Shown one piece after another: positions 35,295-44,848 of a stretch of DNA of 54,198 nt. Each line of letters begins with the position of its first letter. Position 1 is the first letter of the stretch. The notes under the pieces are model-generated. The model was not told the DNA's origin and did no database searches. It saw only the letters and a program-made list of their open reading frames with translations. Source of the DNA: an uncultured Mycoplasmatota bacterium (GTDB lineage: Bacteria; Bacillota_I; Bacilli_A; RF39; UBA660). Both the position numbers and the translations under genes were made by a program. The stretch is taken from contig URBG01000004.1 of assembly GCA_900546055.1 (NCBI GenBank), positions 1 through 54,198 on the forward strand, read 5' to 3'.

Positions 35295-36004
35295 ATTGAA
35301 TTTATGTAAGCATTAACCTGCGAAGCCCATGTCGTACTAGCAGCGTACTTTGGCCCCATCGCTTCAGCGGTTGTTAAACCTTGCGATATATAATTTTTAT
35401 ACAAGTTGTTCATATAAGCGCGGATCCCCTCTTCTAAAGATGGGAAACTAGCATATGAACCCCCATTACATTTACCAGTTCCACCAGATTTCATACCCCC
35501 AACATTATTACACTGTTTAAGTAATGAACTACATTCCCATTTACATCCAGTTTCATGCATGACAATGGCAACAGCTAAATATGGGTCTATTCCTAGTTCG
35601 ATGGCATATGAAGCAAATGTATTACCTTGACCTGAAATAGTCGAATTAAGGCTTCTATCTAATTTAGCCGCCAATTCTTCTAAAGTCATTCCTTCGTATA
35701 CAACTTCATTTTTTCTTGCTTCTTCAGCTTCACGCTCTTTATCCTCTTGTGATTGCCCTTCGGCAACTTGAACATTTTCTACTCCTTCAGTTTTACTATC
35801 AATAGCTAAATTACCTGGTGTTACTTTAGCTATTGCTACTGCAGGTCTTATATTTAACTCACTTTCTTGAAGTACAGTCCTATTTTCACTTACATATTCT
35901 CTCTCACCATTCAAGGCAAGGATTGTTGAACCAAATGTTGTTCCAACTAAACACAAAGTAGTTACGGCCATTATTACGGCCTTAACCGATTGGCTTGTTT
36001 TCAT
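35282..36004 (-). CDS. Exported glucosaminidase-domain protein (cell-wall hydrolase), copy 2
   Basis: 240 residues, ribosome site GGAGAGGGTG. N-terminal signal (VKAVIMAVTTLCLVGTTFG), a linker with an acidic coiled patch (EGQSQEDKEREAEEARKNE), then the same domain as in the 34284 gene: LTLEELAAKLDRSL, DPYLAVAIVMHETGCKWECSS, CNNVGGMKSGGTGKCNGGS, KYAASTTWASQVNAYI. It has two more cysteines (QCNN, GKCNGG) than copy 1, giving two possible disulfides. Probably a peptidoglycan hydrolase in the wall. Confidence 0.82.
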   Translation of the reverse strand: MKTSQSVKAVIMAVTTLCLVGTTFGSTILALNGEREYVSENRTVLQESELNIRPAVAIAKVTPGNLAIDSKTEGVENVQVAEGQSQEDKEREAEEARKNEVVYEGMTLEELAAKLDRSLNSTISGQGNTFASYAIELGIDPYLAVAIVMHETGCKWECSSLLKQCNNVGGMKSGGTGKCNGGSYASFPSLEEGIRAYMNNLYKNYISQGLTTAEAMGPKYAASTTWASQVNAYINSIKAA

Positions 36005-36186
36005 CTTTCACCCTCTCCTGCTTCATAGAAAACAGGTTATATTTTAGCATATCCCCGTTTTTCTGTCAAATTTAGACAAAATCCGAGTACTTACACATAT
36101 TCTATAGGTGTTTTGGTTTATGCACTATGTACATTTATATTATATGCACAAAACATATAAAATTATACATAATTGCCCTAAAAAGT

Positions 36187-37539
36187 TTAATTTGGAGTTT
36201 TGATCCGATAAGGTTCTTCCTTAGTCCCTTTTCCATATACTAATAAATCAGAACGTAAAAATAAAACTGGATATACCGCATAATTATTTCTAGGAAAAGA
36301 AGTATTTATTTTTCCCCTATACAAATCTCGAATGATTAAAGAATTATTAAGAAGGATATTTAACGTCCAGCACGTATTTTCTCCATTAAGAACATCACTA
36401 AATATATAATTATTATTTAAACAGTCCGTTTCAAGATTACAATAATTAGAAGAAAGTGATGCTTTTTGATAATCTGACAAATTAATAAGTCCAACATTAC
36501 CATTCCATATTTTGGACTTTTCTTGAGTGCTTAAACCAGGTTGAATATAAATGTTTCCTCCACCATAATAAAAATTGTGTTTTTGAATAGATCTTTGAAC
36601 CTTAGAATCTAAACTATTATAATAATCATTGTTTAAATATGTATTTAAAGAAGCATCTTTAGTTAAAGTTCCAGAAATACTCCCATTAACAAAACTACCA
36701 TTTTCACTAACCCACGCATTACATCCATACCTAGAATCTATATTTTGCCCATATGAGCCACTAGAAGAAATTGGACAATATGTACTATCCGATCTTACGT
36801 ATGGTTCATCAAAAGGTATTAGCCCAATACTTCCTTGCCTTATAACTTTAGCAGTACCATCAGCTTCAATTGCTAAAATTCTCCACATTTCTCCGTTAAA
36901 TTCAATATAATTTTCTGGTGCCTCACCTCTATAAACATATCTACCACTTTCAACAGGATCCATATAGAGTCCATCACCTGTTGTTACTGTTGTAGCAATT
37001 AGTTTATCTGCGGCACTTTCACCCCCTGGAGTATTGCTTGTTGCTTGACTATAGTCCAAATCTACAGTTAAAGTTGAACTTGTATTTGTTGGTTGTTCAC
37101 TCGTTGTACTTAAGTATTCTACTTTTACTGTTAATATTCCTGTATTACCTGCTGTTATAATATCTCCCTTTGTCATTCCTGTTGAAGTAAACTTGATTGC
37201 TGGATTATTCGTATCACTTAAAGTTACATTGTCCAGTTTAGCATCTAAACTTCCAGCATTCTTTACAGTTATATCATACTCTATACTATCGCCTGGAGAC
37301 TGTAAATTTGTTTTAAAGGTTGCCGATAAGTTTTCAAAGCTTGGATTACCATTATTACTTGCTGTTCCAGTTATATTTTTGCTTTCTACATTTGTTATCT
37401 TTATATCCCAGCTACTTGTTATATTACTTGTTCCTTTTATATTTAATACTGTTTGAAAGGCTGCATAACCAACAGTCATTAATAAAACTACGGCACACAA
37501 ACTTCCTATTATTATATTTCTTTTCTTTTTATCATTCAT
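36187..37539 (-). CDS. Surface protein: TasA/camelysin-like N-terminus with a C-type-lectin/FGE-like C-terminal domain
   Basis: 450 residues, AGGAGAG ribosome site. Residues ~8-28 are a membrane signal (IIIGSLCAVVLLMTVGYAAF); the sequence GYAAFQTVLNIKGTSNITSSWDIKITN right after it is typical of SipW-processed TasA/camelysin-like proteins. Residues ~30-165 read as a beta-sandwich (DUF11-like: SPGDSIEYDITVKNAGSLDAKL in part). From ~200 on: EMWRILAIEADGTAKVIRQG, a Cys-rich insert, CWTLN, NNYAVYPVLFLRSD and GTKEEPYRI, the pattern of sulfatase-modifying/lectin-fold domains used by DGR target proteins. An exposed adhesin or matrix protein is likely. No SipW gene in the window. Confidence 0.65.
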   Translation of the reverse strand: MNDKKKRNIIIGSLCAVVLLMTVGYAAFQTVLNIKGTSNITSSWDIKITNVESKNITGTASNNGNPSFENLSATFKTNLQSPGDSIEYDITVKNAGSLDAKLDNVTLSDTNNPAIKFTSTGMTKGDIITAGNTGILTVKVEYLSTTSEQPTNTSSTLTVDLDYSQATSNTPGGESAADKLIATTVTTGDGLYMDPVESGRYVYRGEAPENYIEFNGEMWRILAIEADGTAKVIRQGSIGLIPFDEPYVRSDSTYCPISSSGSYGQNIDSRYGCNAWVSENGSFVNGSISGTLTKDASLNTYLNNDYYNSLDSKVQRSIQKHNFYYGGGNIYIQPGLSTQEKSKIWNGNVGLINLSDYQKASLSSNYCNLETDCLNNNYIFSDVLNGENTCWTLNILLNNSLIIRDLYRGKINTSFPRNNYAVYPVLFLRSDLLVYGKGTKEEPYRIKTPN

Positions 37540-37663
37540 ATTATCTCTCCTACTTATACTAGCTAGGTTTAGTTTTCCCTATTTTTTACTTTATATTCAT
37601 TATATCCTATATCTCCGGCACGCGCAATAGCACATAAAATAATTGACAATTAATTAACAAAAA

Positions 37664-37689
37664 AACTTTAGTTATTTTTAACTAAAGTT
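37664..37689 (-). terminator. Terminator after clpC
   Basis: AACTTTAGTTA (37664-37674) with TAACTAAAGTT (37679-37689), then seven T residues on the minus strand; overlaps the clpC stop. Confidence 0.85.
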
Positions 37690-39979
37690 AAACAGTTTGA
37701 CCAATTTCTTTTATATATACACTTTCTTCATTATCAATTAATGCTTCAACGATTTGAGTTTCTAGTTCATCTTTGATAACTTTTCTAATTTTTCTTGCAC
37801 CATACTCTTCGTAATTTGATAGTTTTGCTATTTCAGTAATTACTTTTGCAGCTAATTTTATCTCAATTTTGTCTTTATATTTTTCTTTTAGATCTTTTAT
37901 TTTAAGATTAATTATTTTAATAATATCTTCTTCCTTTAAATTATTAAAGGTGATAACATTATCTACTCTATTCATAAATGGAATAGAAAATTTATCATTT
38001 AATTTTGTTTTAACTTTGTTTTCAGAATTAAAGCCAACATTAATGTCATGGAAACCAACATTTGAAGTCATGATAATAACTACATTATCAAATCTAACAA
38101 TATTTGATTTACTATCTTTTATTATCCCTTCGTCTAATACCTGAAGGAATAAGTTAGTAATATCTGTGTGAGCTTTTTCGATTTCATCTAAAATTAAGAC
38201 AGAATATGGTTTGTTTTTTATTTCTTCTAAAATATTAGTATTATCATCATAACCAATATAACCTGGAGGCGCACCTACAATTTTACTAATGCTGTGCGCT
38301 TCACGGTATTCACTCATATCTAATTTAATAACGTTTTTTGAACCGACTAAATTATCACCAAATAATTTGGCTAGTTCTGTTTTCCCCACCCCTGAAGGAC
38401 CACAAAATAACATTGAATAGCACTTATCGTTAAGTCCTAATTTTATTTTTTTTGCAATGTTACACACACTTTTAACTGCTTCATCTTGACCAATTAAATT
38501 ATGTTTAATTAAAGTTTCGGTTTGTTTAATGATTGCTTTCTTTTCATTTAGTAATTCATAAATAGGAATACCTGTTTTACTATGAACTACATTTGCAACA
38601 TCCATTTTTGTAACTTTTTTATTATTTTTTTTATAAAGTGTAAGTTCTAGAGTATTAATTTCATTCATCAGTTTGAATTCTTCATTTTTATATTCAGATG
38701 CTTTATTAAAATCATTATCAATAATTGCCTGTTTTTTAGATTTAATAATCTCTTTTAATTTTTTATTATACTCTTTATACTGAATAAGGTTTTTACTTTC
38801 TTTAAGACTTGTTTTAGCGCAGACTTCATCTAGTATATCAATAGATTTATCTGGCTGGTTACGGTTATAAATATATTTTTCTGAAAGGCTAATAATTAAA
38901 TCAATTATTTCTTCATCAATTGAAACTTTGTGATACCCTTCATAAATTTCTTTTAAATTCATTAATATTTCTTTAACCGTCTCTTTAGTTGGTGCCTCGA
39001 TTGTTACCTTTTGAAAACGTCTTTCTAAGGCACTATCTTTTTCAATATATTTTTTATATTCATCGGTAGTTGTAGCTCCAATACATCTTAATTTACCACG
39101 AGCTAGGGCTGGCTTAAATATATTTGAAGCATCGATTGCGCCTTCAGCGCCACCCGCACCTACTAAGGTATGAACTTCGTCGATGAATAAAATGATGTCA
39201 TCGTTTTCTTCAATTTCTTTTAAAATCTTATGCATTCTTTCTTCAAATTCTCCACGATATTTAGTCCCTGCAACGCTTGTTGCCATATCTAGGCTAATAA
39301 TCCTTTTGTTTTTTAAAGCCATTGGAACATCACCTTTAACAATCATACTGGCAAGTTCTTCAACAATGGCCGTTTTTCCAACACCAGCTTCACCAATTAA
39401 TAACGGATTGTTTTTAGTACGCCTTGATAGAATTTCTAAAACTCTTTTTATTTCTTTATCTCTACCAGTTACGGGATCCAAATCGCCATTTAAAGCTTTT
39501 TTATTTAAATCAACACCTAATTCTTCTAGTAATAGTTTTTTAGAACTTTGTTTGCTAGTTAAGCGATAGCTAAAATCATTATAAAGTTCATCGATATCGA
39601 TATCCATACCAATTAAAACTCTAATGGCAACACCCTCGCCTTCCTCTAATAAACTTGAAAAAAGATGGTTAATAGTAACGATACCATTATTATTTTCTTT
39701 CGCATCTAAACTGGCATTTTCAATGATTCTCTTTAACAAGGGAGTATATAGAAAATATTCACTTGGTTTTGAACCTTTACCAATTATTTTAATTATTTCT
39801 TTTTTAAACACCTCATATGTTAAATCGTATTCTTCTAATCTTTCTGTGATTTCATTATCACTTTTTAAGATAGCTAATAATAGATGTTCAGAAGATACAT
39901 AAGGATGATTTAAGTCTTGCATTTCTTTTTTTGCTACAACGAGAGTCTTTCTTGCTTCTTCTTCAAAATTGCCGAACAT
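37688..39979 (-). CDS. clpC: Clp ATPase, ClpC type
   Basis: 763 residues. Clp-N domain (residues 1-~140: FEEEARKTLVVAKKEM, SSEHLLLAIL), first AAA module with GEAGVGKT and DEVHTLVGAGGAEGAID, a short middle region with a UVR-like stretch (DFNKASEYKNEEFKLMNEI), second AAA with GPSGVGKT, LILDEIEKAH and the ClpB/C C-terminal small domain. Unfolds substrates for ClpP or acts as chaperone. The short middle domain excludes ClpB. No CtsR heptad repeat seen upstream, and no mcsAB genes here. Confidence 0.9.
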   Translation of the reverse strand: MFGNFEEEARKTLVVAKKEMQDLNHPYVSSEHLLLAILKSDNEITERLEEYDLTYEVFKKEIIKIIGKGSKPSEYFLYTPLLKRIIENASLDAKENNNGIVTINHLFSSLLEEGEGVAIRVLIGMDIDIDELYNDFSYRLTSKQSSKKLLLEELGVDLNKKALNGDLDPVTGRDKEIKRVLEILSRRTKNNPLLIGEAGVGKTAIVEELASMIVKGDVPMALKNKRIISLDMATSVAGTKYRGEFEERMHKILKEIEENDDIILFIDEVHTLVGAGGAEGAIDASNIFKPALARGKLRCIGATTTDEYKKYIEKDSALERRFQKVTIEAPTKETVKEILMNLKEIYEGYHKVSIDEEIIDLIISLSEKYIYNRNQPDKSIDILDEVCAKTSLKESKNLIQYKEYNKKLKEIIKSKKQAIIDNDFNKASEYKNEEFKLMNEINTLELTLYKKNNKKVTKMDVANVVHSKTGIPIYELLNEKKAIIKQTETLIKHNLIGQDEAVKSVCNIAKKIKLGLNDKCYSMLFCGPSGVGKTELAKLFGDNLVGSKNVIKLDMSEYREAHSISKIVGAPPGYIGYDDNTNILEEIKNKPYSVLILDEIEKAHTDITNLFLQVLDEGIIKDSKSNIVRFDNVVIIMTSNVGFHDINVGFNSENKVKTKLNDKFSIPFMNRVDNVITFNNLKEEDIIKIINLKIKDLKEKYKDKIEIKLAAKVITEIAKLSNYEEYGARKIRKVIKDELETQIVEALIDNEESVYIKEIGQTV

Positions 39980-40062
39980 ATTTATCTCCTTTCACTTATA
40001 TTCTATGTTTATATTGAGCAGATATCTATTGTTTTAATCAACAAATTTTTTATTTAAAAAGG

Positions 40063-40128
40063 AAATAGAAAACTTGAAATAATAGTTTTCTATTTTTTTG
40101 TAAAAAAAGAAAGCTATTAAGCTTTTCT
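40063..40128 (-). terminator. Two tandem terminator hairpins
   Basis: Minus strand order: AGAAAAGCT-TAAT-AGCTTTCT with TTTTTTT (40108-40128), then AAATAGAAAACT/AGTTTTCTATTT (40063-40095) followed by CC and T-rich bases. They end the membrane-protein gene at 40127. Confidence 0.75.
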
Positions 40129-41425
40129 ATAAGGTATATACAGTTTTTAAATTTTTTAACGCTTTAACAGTCTTATCGAAATCAATAATCTCTAAATTAG
40201 TAATAAGTTCTTTTTCTTCTTGAGCTTGTTCAGAAATTACCGGAGCTATGATTGGTGTTTCTTTAATAACTGGCGCTGGAATAACAGGAATCTGTGGCTC
40301 TTTAATTATTGGATCTTCTTTCTTAACCATTGGAGTTGTTTCTACCTTTAAAGGTTCAACAGATGTTGGTATGATTATTGTTTCAATTGGCTTTAATTTT
40401 TCCTTTTTAATAACTGGTGCCATTTCGGTTACTGCCGGAGCTTTTTTCTCTGGGTACTCTGGCTTAAAGTTTTCAAAAGAAGAGACTGATTCTGTAGTTA
40501 CCGGCTCAATTGTTTTTGGCGCTTCAGTAGGCTCTGGCACCTTTTGTTTAATAACTTCTTTAACGGTGGGAGCTTTTGGACTAATAAAAGGTTTGGGGTC
40601 ATCCATTGGTTTTAATAAATCGGGTTTATGCTCTTCTTTTATTATCTCTTCATTTAAATCAATTGGTTTGATTTTTTCTTCTTTGATCAAATTTTTATCT
40701 AGAGGTTTTACGGGAATAATTGGTGAGAGTTTTACTTCCGGCTCTTTAATTATTATTTTAACTTCAGGCTCTACTTTAGCATGAGTTATTCGACCCTCTG
40801 GAAGTGTTGTTTTTGTTTCCTTTAGTCCTTCTATTTGCTTTTGAATATCAATACTAGTACCATTTTCTTTAGCGTCCAGTCTGGCCGTTATTCTATCAAT
40901 AGCATGAACGACAACTAAAGTTATAATTTGAAGCGCAAAGGTTCCCATTAGAAGTTGCATTAACGTCAAAACATCACTACTGGCATATAAAGCATTTTCT
41001 TTATATATATCAATATCATTAACTTGGATAACCGTTAATACTAAACAAAATAAGGTTTGGATAATCGCAAATCCTGTTATATTAATAATCTTTGTTATTT
41101 TGGTTGTATCTTTTCTTAAAAACGTAATCAAAGTAATAACTGCAGATAAAACTTCAACGATAAATAATGTAATAAAGTTTGGAAAATATAAGGTCATGAA
41201 TATGCCATCGACCACATTATCAAAAAGTTCAAATAAAGTTGTATTACCGACAAAAAGAACTACTAAAATAACAGCTATATAAATTAAAACAACGGCTTTT
41301 TTAGTTATTTTTTTATTAAAAAATATTAATAATACCGGCAATAATAAAAGGCATATAAAAATAGGGTGTGCGAGAATATTTTGACCAAGAATGCCTAATT
41401 TTTCAAAAAAACTTAATTTTTCCAC
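40127..41425 (-). CDS. Polytopic membrane protein with long Pro/Glu/Lys-rich tail
   Basis: 432 residues from GTG 41425 (GAGGGGAAG 7 bases upstream). Residues ~15-200 hold five or six membrane helices (FICLLLLPVLLIFF, VLIYIAVILVVLFVG, LVLTVIQV). The last ~230 residues are soluble and low-complexity, with repeating PEVK/KPIE/PVIK/EPQIP motifs (for example IIKEPEVKLSPIIPVKPL), ending in IIDFDKTVKALKNLKT. The tail is likely cytoplasmic or wall-spanning and extended. No known family recognised. Confidence 0.6.
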   Translation of the reverse strand: MEKLSFFEKLGILGQNILAHPIFICLLLLPVLLIFFNKKITKKAVVLIYIAVILVVLFVGNTTLFELFDNVVDGIFMTLYFPNFITLFIVEVLSAVITLITFLRKDTTKITKIINITGFAIIQTLFCLVLTVIQVNDIDIYKENALYASSDVLTLMQLLMGTFALQIITLVVVHAIDRITARLDAKENGTSIDIQKQIEGLKETKTTLPEGRITHAKVEPEVKIIIKEPEVKLSPIIPVKPLDKNLIKEEKIKPIDLNEEIIKEEHKPDLLKPMDDPKPFISPKAPTVKEVIKQKVPEPTEAPKTIEPVTTESVSSFENFKPEYPEKKAPAVTEMAPVIKKEKLKPIETIIIPTSVEPLKVETTPMVKKEDPIIKEPQIPVIPAPVIKETPIIAPVISEQAQEEKELITNLEIIDFDKTVKALKNLKTVYTL

Positions 41426-41719
41426 AATCGCACTTCCCCTCTTTTTAATTCTTTTAATCTGGCATAATACTACCATAAATGATTTTAATAGTCAAATTGT
41501 TAATCTTTATATTTTGGTTTTATTTTAATGGCAATTTTTTTAGTATCTTCAATGATTTTTTAATCTTTAAATCTTGTTTTGATAAAACGTTTTAAGCAAT
41601 TATAATTGCTTTTCTACTTCTAAAATATCCCCATAAAGTTATAATAAATAGTTTAGAATATTTTACTAGTGAAGTTTAATACTAGAAATAATATTTTGCT
41701 TTAAATCGTCCATTTTTAT
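41426..41719. other. Intergenic region between the PEVK-tail gene and the flippase gene
   Basis: About 290 bases of AT-rich DNA. It contains a small hairpin AAGCAATT-AT-AATTGCTT (about 41593-41612), which could end the flippase transcript, and no open frame with a convincing ribosome site. Confidence 0.5.
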
Positions 41720-43372
41720 TTATCCTACTTTTTTAGTAAATTTACTTTTTATTTTAATAAGTACTTTTTTAACAGCACCTTTACCTAATATTTCATCAAT
41801 TGTTTTAGATTTATAGGCAACAATGAAATAAACAATAACGCCAATTACTCCATATAATATTATTTGAAGAATAGCAATAAATCTTGATGAAGTTATATTT
41901 GGAATGAATAAATTGATAATCATTAAACTAACAATCATAATAGCAGTACAGAATGTTACTTTAATTAAAGTTCTTGCTGATTTGAGATAACTGATATTTG
42001 TTTTCTTTTTGATCACTCTTAATAAGAACAGACTACATAAGGTATCGATAATCATGTTTAAAGCAATTGGAGCATAATAAGCTTCAATTCCCATCATATC
42101 AAATAAATGCATCATTGGAACATTTAAACATATTTTAGCTAAAACACTACCGCCTAAAGCGATGATTGTTTCTTTAGTATTATTCATGGTTTGATTAGTA
42201 TTGACCATAACTGAACTTATTGAAAGTGGAATCTGTGATAGAATTAGCAATCTAAAGATTGATATATTAAGTTCATTATAACCATAGAAAACGGTCCAAA
42301 CGTCAGAAGCCATAAAGCTAATACCAACCGCTAAAGGCACAGTAACTAAAAGTAATGTTTGTAAAGCTTGATTTATTTTGGCATGAACTTCTTTATAATT
42401 TTTAATAGCATAAGCGGCAGCAATGGTTGGGATTAAGCTCATAACAATACCGGTAGATATTGACATGACAATCATGTTTAGTTTACTTCCCCAAGTAGCC
42501 AAAACGCTTAAAACATTTTCACTGATTGCTGTAGTATAGCCTAAAGATACTAATGATTTAACAACTGTAAAAACATCAACCATAGTGAACGCTGATTGAA
42601 GAACAGAGATAACAACAAATGGTAAGGCATAGAAAATGATTTTTCTAGCCACGTCTTTAGTAGTTATCTTGGCTTCATCTCTCGTTACTGGAGCAGTCCG
42701 ATTTAATTCTTTTTTATTTTTCTTAATTTTACTTGCGACATAGAAATATGCGGCAATAGCACCTACTGTAGCGCCAAAAACAGCAATACCAACAGCTGTT
42801 GTTACTGAGGCATGGAATACTTTTAAAGCAAAGAAACTACCACCTAAAATAACAATAACTCTAACGATCTGTTCTAAGATGTTTGCGACAGATGAAACTT
42901 GCATAATTTTATGCCCTTGAAGATAACCTTTGGAAACACTCAAAAATGGAACAACTAAAATAGCTGTGGCTATTATTCTAATAACTAAGGTTACGTCTTC
43001 AATTGAATTACCACCCTTAACATCACCAATTATTAGATAGGCAATTTGAGGGGCAAAAATAACTAGGATTAAAAAGACTAAGACACCTAAAACACCAATT
43101 ATTTTAAGACCGGTTTTAAAGGTCTTTTCCTTGGTGTTAAAATATTTCAAACTATTATATTCACTTACGACTTTACTCATAGCAACAGGAATACCACTTG
43201 TCGCTAAATTTAAAAACATGTTATAAATTGAATAAGCATAACTGTAAAGGGCACCACCTTGAACACCAATTATCGCATAAAATGGGATAACGTAAACAAG
43301 ACCGATAAATTTACAAATTATTATTCCAATAGTTGAAATAGCTGCTCCAGCGAGAAAGCTATTTTTCTTCAT
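41720..43372 (-). CDS. SpoVB/YtgP/MurJ-type flippase (MOP superfamily)
   Basis: 550 residues, about fourteen membrane helices. Opens KNSFLAGAAISTIGIIICKFIGLVYVIP (quoted in part: SFLAGAAISTIGIIICKFIG), followed by YAYSIYNMFLNLATSGIPVAMSK, the family hallmark, and a second repeat (VDVFTVVKSLVSLGY; WGSKLNMIVMSISTGIV). Members such as B. subtilis YtgP transport lipid II for wall synthesis and SpoVB acts in spore cortex synthesis. Starts 9 bases after the cse60-like gene, so the two are likely one unit, which favours a sporulation role. Confidence 0.9.
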   Translation of the reverse strand: MKKNSFLAGAAISTIGIIICKFIGLVYVIPFYAIIGVQGGALYSYAYSIYNMFLNLATSGIPVAMSKVVSEYNSLKYFNTKEKTFKTGLKIIGVLGVLVFLILVIFAPQIAYLIIGDVKGGNSIEDVTLVIRIIATAILVVPFLSVSKGYLQGHKIMQVSSVANILEQIVRVIVILGGSFFALKVFHASVTTAVGIAVFGATVGAIAAYFYVASKIKKNKKELNRTAPVTRDEAKITTKDVARKIIFYALPFVVISVLQSAFTMVDVFTVVKSLVSLGYTTAISENVLSVLATWGSKLNMIVMSISTGIVMSLIPTIAAAYAIKNYKEVHAKINQALQTLLLVTVPLAVGISFMASDVWTVFYGYNELNISIFRLLILSQIPLSISSVMVNTNQTMNNTKETIIALGGSVLAKICLNVPMMHLFDMMGIEAYYAPIALNMIIDTLCSLFLLRVIKKKTNISYLKSARTLIKVTFCTAIMIVSLMIINLFIPNITSSRFIAILQIILYGVIGVIVYFIVAYKSKTIDEILGKGAVKKVLIKIKSKFTKKVG

Positions 43373-43381
43373 AACATCACC

Positions 43382-43552
43382 CTATCTATAAACGATAAGC
43401 GCAGAAAAACAATATATCTGTTCTTCCCCATATGTTGTCACAGCTACGGAGAAGTGAATATCGATTATTTCTGGCTCGCTATCAGATATAAAGTCATTAA
43501 TTGACTTTTCTAAATCTTTTTCATGGCTTTCGTCAAAAACCTTTACTTTCAT
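43382..43552 (-). CDS. Sporulation protein Cse60 homologue
   Basis: 56 residues, ribosome site AAGGTGAT 4 bases before ATG 43552. The whole protein follows the Cse60/YteV pattern of Bacillus: MKVKVFDESHEKDLEKSIN at the start, EIIDIHFSVAV in the middle and QIYCFSALIVYR at the end. Cse60 is made during sporulation; its biochemistry is not known. Directly upstream of the SpoVB/YtgP-type flippase gene, with that gene's ribosome site overlapping its stop. Identified from remembered family sequence. Confidence 0.75.
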   Translation of the reverse strand: MKVKVFDESHEKDLEKSINDFISDSEPEIIDIHFSVAVTTYGEEQIYCFSALIVYR

Positions 43553-43607
43553 TATATCACCTTTTTATATTATAACGAAATAAAATGATAATAATTTGTC
43601 AAAAAAA

Positions 43608-43627
43608 AGAGGAAACTTTATTCCTCT
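43608..43627 (-). terminator. Terminator after LytM gene 1
   Basis: Minus strand AGAGGAA-TAAAGT-TTCCTCT followed by eight T residues; overlaps the end of the gene. Confidence 0.85.
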
Positions 43628-44834
43628 ATCTGTGACTAAAATAACCATTATGTCCGGGAATTTGTGGAGCCACTGTTCGTGGGTTAATACGTCCACTATT
43701 AGGATTGCCTCCAGCTATAACTCTATTTTCCCAGCTATTACCTTTATTATCAAATAAGTTAAGATGGACATGGATACCACCAGAACATCGATCAACTGAA
43801 TTACGTCCAGCCATCGAGCCTATTTTAGTGGTATAAGAGACTTTTTGACCAACGCTAACTGACCAGCTTGAAAGGTGCCAGTAAGAAGTGATATATGAAT
43901 GACCATTGATATTGTGTTTAACGTATACTATGTGATTTCCACAAGTTGGATTATTATCAAGCATAATAATCTCTCCATCGGCAATCGGATAAACACTATC
44001 ACCAGCAATACTTCTTGAAAAGTCAATACCGGTATGGAATTCGCTTGTTCCACCAATAACACGCCAGCCATAATCACTAGTAACATAGCCACTAGAAATT
44101 GGCATATAAGTTCCGTTAACGCTTGGAATATTACCACCATTATTGATAGTTCTTTGACAACTTGATATAGTATCATTCCCACTACATCCACGTTTTTTCA
44201 TACTGTTAATTAAATTAATTTGGGTTTTATATTCTTGATCTTTGCTTATCATTCCTGATTGCAAGGTTTCAATTTCTTTGTTTAATTTGGCTTCTAAAAC
44301 TGTAAGTTCTTGTTGTTTTTTAGAAAGTTCATTTTGTTTGGTTGCAAGTTCTTTTTGTTTTTGTTCTAGTTGTTTGACATTTTCATTGTATTCTTTAATT
44401 AATTTATCATTATAACTTGATAATTGTTCAGCTACAGAAACACGATAAATAAAATCGGTAAATGAGCTTGCACCAAAAGCGTATTCTAAATAAGCAGAGT
44501 CACCATTTGACACTTGAACAAATTTCATAAGCTCTTTAATTTCTTTGTCTTTAACTTTCATAGATTCCTGAAGTTTGGTAATATCAGTTTCAATAGTCTT
44601 TAATTCGGCATCGATACTTTTAATTTCATTTTCTACTTCAGCTTTTTGCTTTGTTGCTTGGGCTCTTTCAGTTTCAGTAAGAGCTTTTTGCTCTTTAGCT
44701 TTATTATAAGCATCTCTATTAGCTTTTGCCTGAGCTTCTAATTGATTAAGGGTTAATTCTTTTGCATTAACACCTTGGATTGATAAAGCAAAGCATATAA
44801 CAATAGTTAGAACTAAATAACAATATTTTCGCAT
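43626..44834 (-). CDS. Exported coiled-coil LytM (M23) peptidase, EnvC/CwlO-like, active site intact
   Basis: 402 residues. Signal peptide (YLVLTIVICFALSIQGVNA), a long coiled coil (~25-215, with EIKSIDAELKTIETDITKL), and a C-terminal M23 domain. The zinc motifs are complete: HxxxD in EFHTGIDF and HxH in GIHVHLNLF, so it should cleave peptidoglycan cross-bridges. The middle contains SAYLEYAFGASSFTDFIYRV, shared almost exactly with the next gene. Coiled-coil plus LytM recalls EnvC and PcsB-like division hydrolases. Gap of 14 bases to the upstream paralogue. Confidence 0.9.
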   Translation of the reverse strand: MRKYCYLVLTIVICFALSIQGVNAKELTLNQLEAQAKANRDAYNKAKEQKALTETERAQATKQKAEVENEIKSIDAELKTIETDITKLQESMKVKDKEIKELMKFVQVSNGDSAYLEYAFGASSFTDFIYRVSVAEQLSSYNDKLIKEYNENVKQLEQKQKELATKQNELSKKQQELTVLEAKLNKEIETLQSGMISKDQEYKTQINLINSMKKRGCSGNDTISSCQRTINNGGNIPSVNGTYMPISSGYVTSDYGWRVIGGTSEFHTGIDFSRSIAGDSVYPIADGEIIMLDNNPTCGNHIVYVKHNINGHSYITSYWHLSSWSVSVGQKVSYTTKIGSMAGRNSVDRCSGGIHVHLNLFDNKGNSWENRVIAGGNPNSGRINPRTVAPQIPGHNGYFSHR

Positions 44835-44848
44835 TTATTCACCCTTTT

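Noticed and set aside
36187..37539. The TasA-like gene as the DGR target with the variable repeat
   Set aside because: Its C-terminal DNA (around 36240-36310) has no nucleotide match to the GC-rich repeat at 54072-54198 and does not end in GVRPIS; only the general fold pattern is similar.
37688..39979. ClpB identity for the Clp ATPase
   Set aside because: The middle coiled-coil domain is much too short for ClpB; the UVR-like stretch fits ClpC.
40248..40784. 178-residue Gly/Ser-rich open frame on the plus strand
   Set aside because: It is the mirror of the Pro/Glu/Lys-rich tail of the real gene on the minus strand; no ribosome site.
43928..44191. 87-residue frame inside LytM gene 1
   Set aside because: Same strand, other frame, entirely inside a well-supported gene with intact catalytic motifs.
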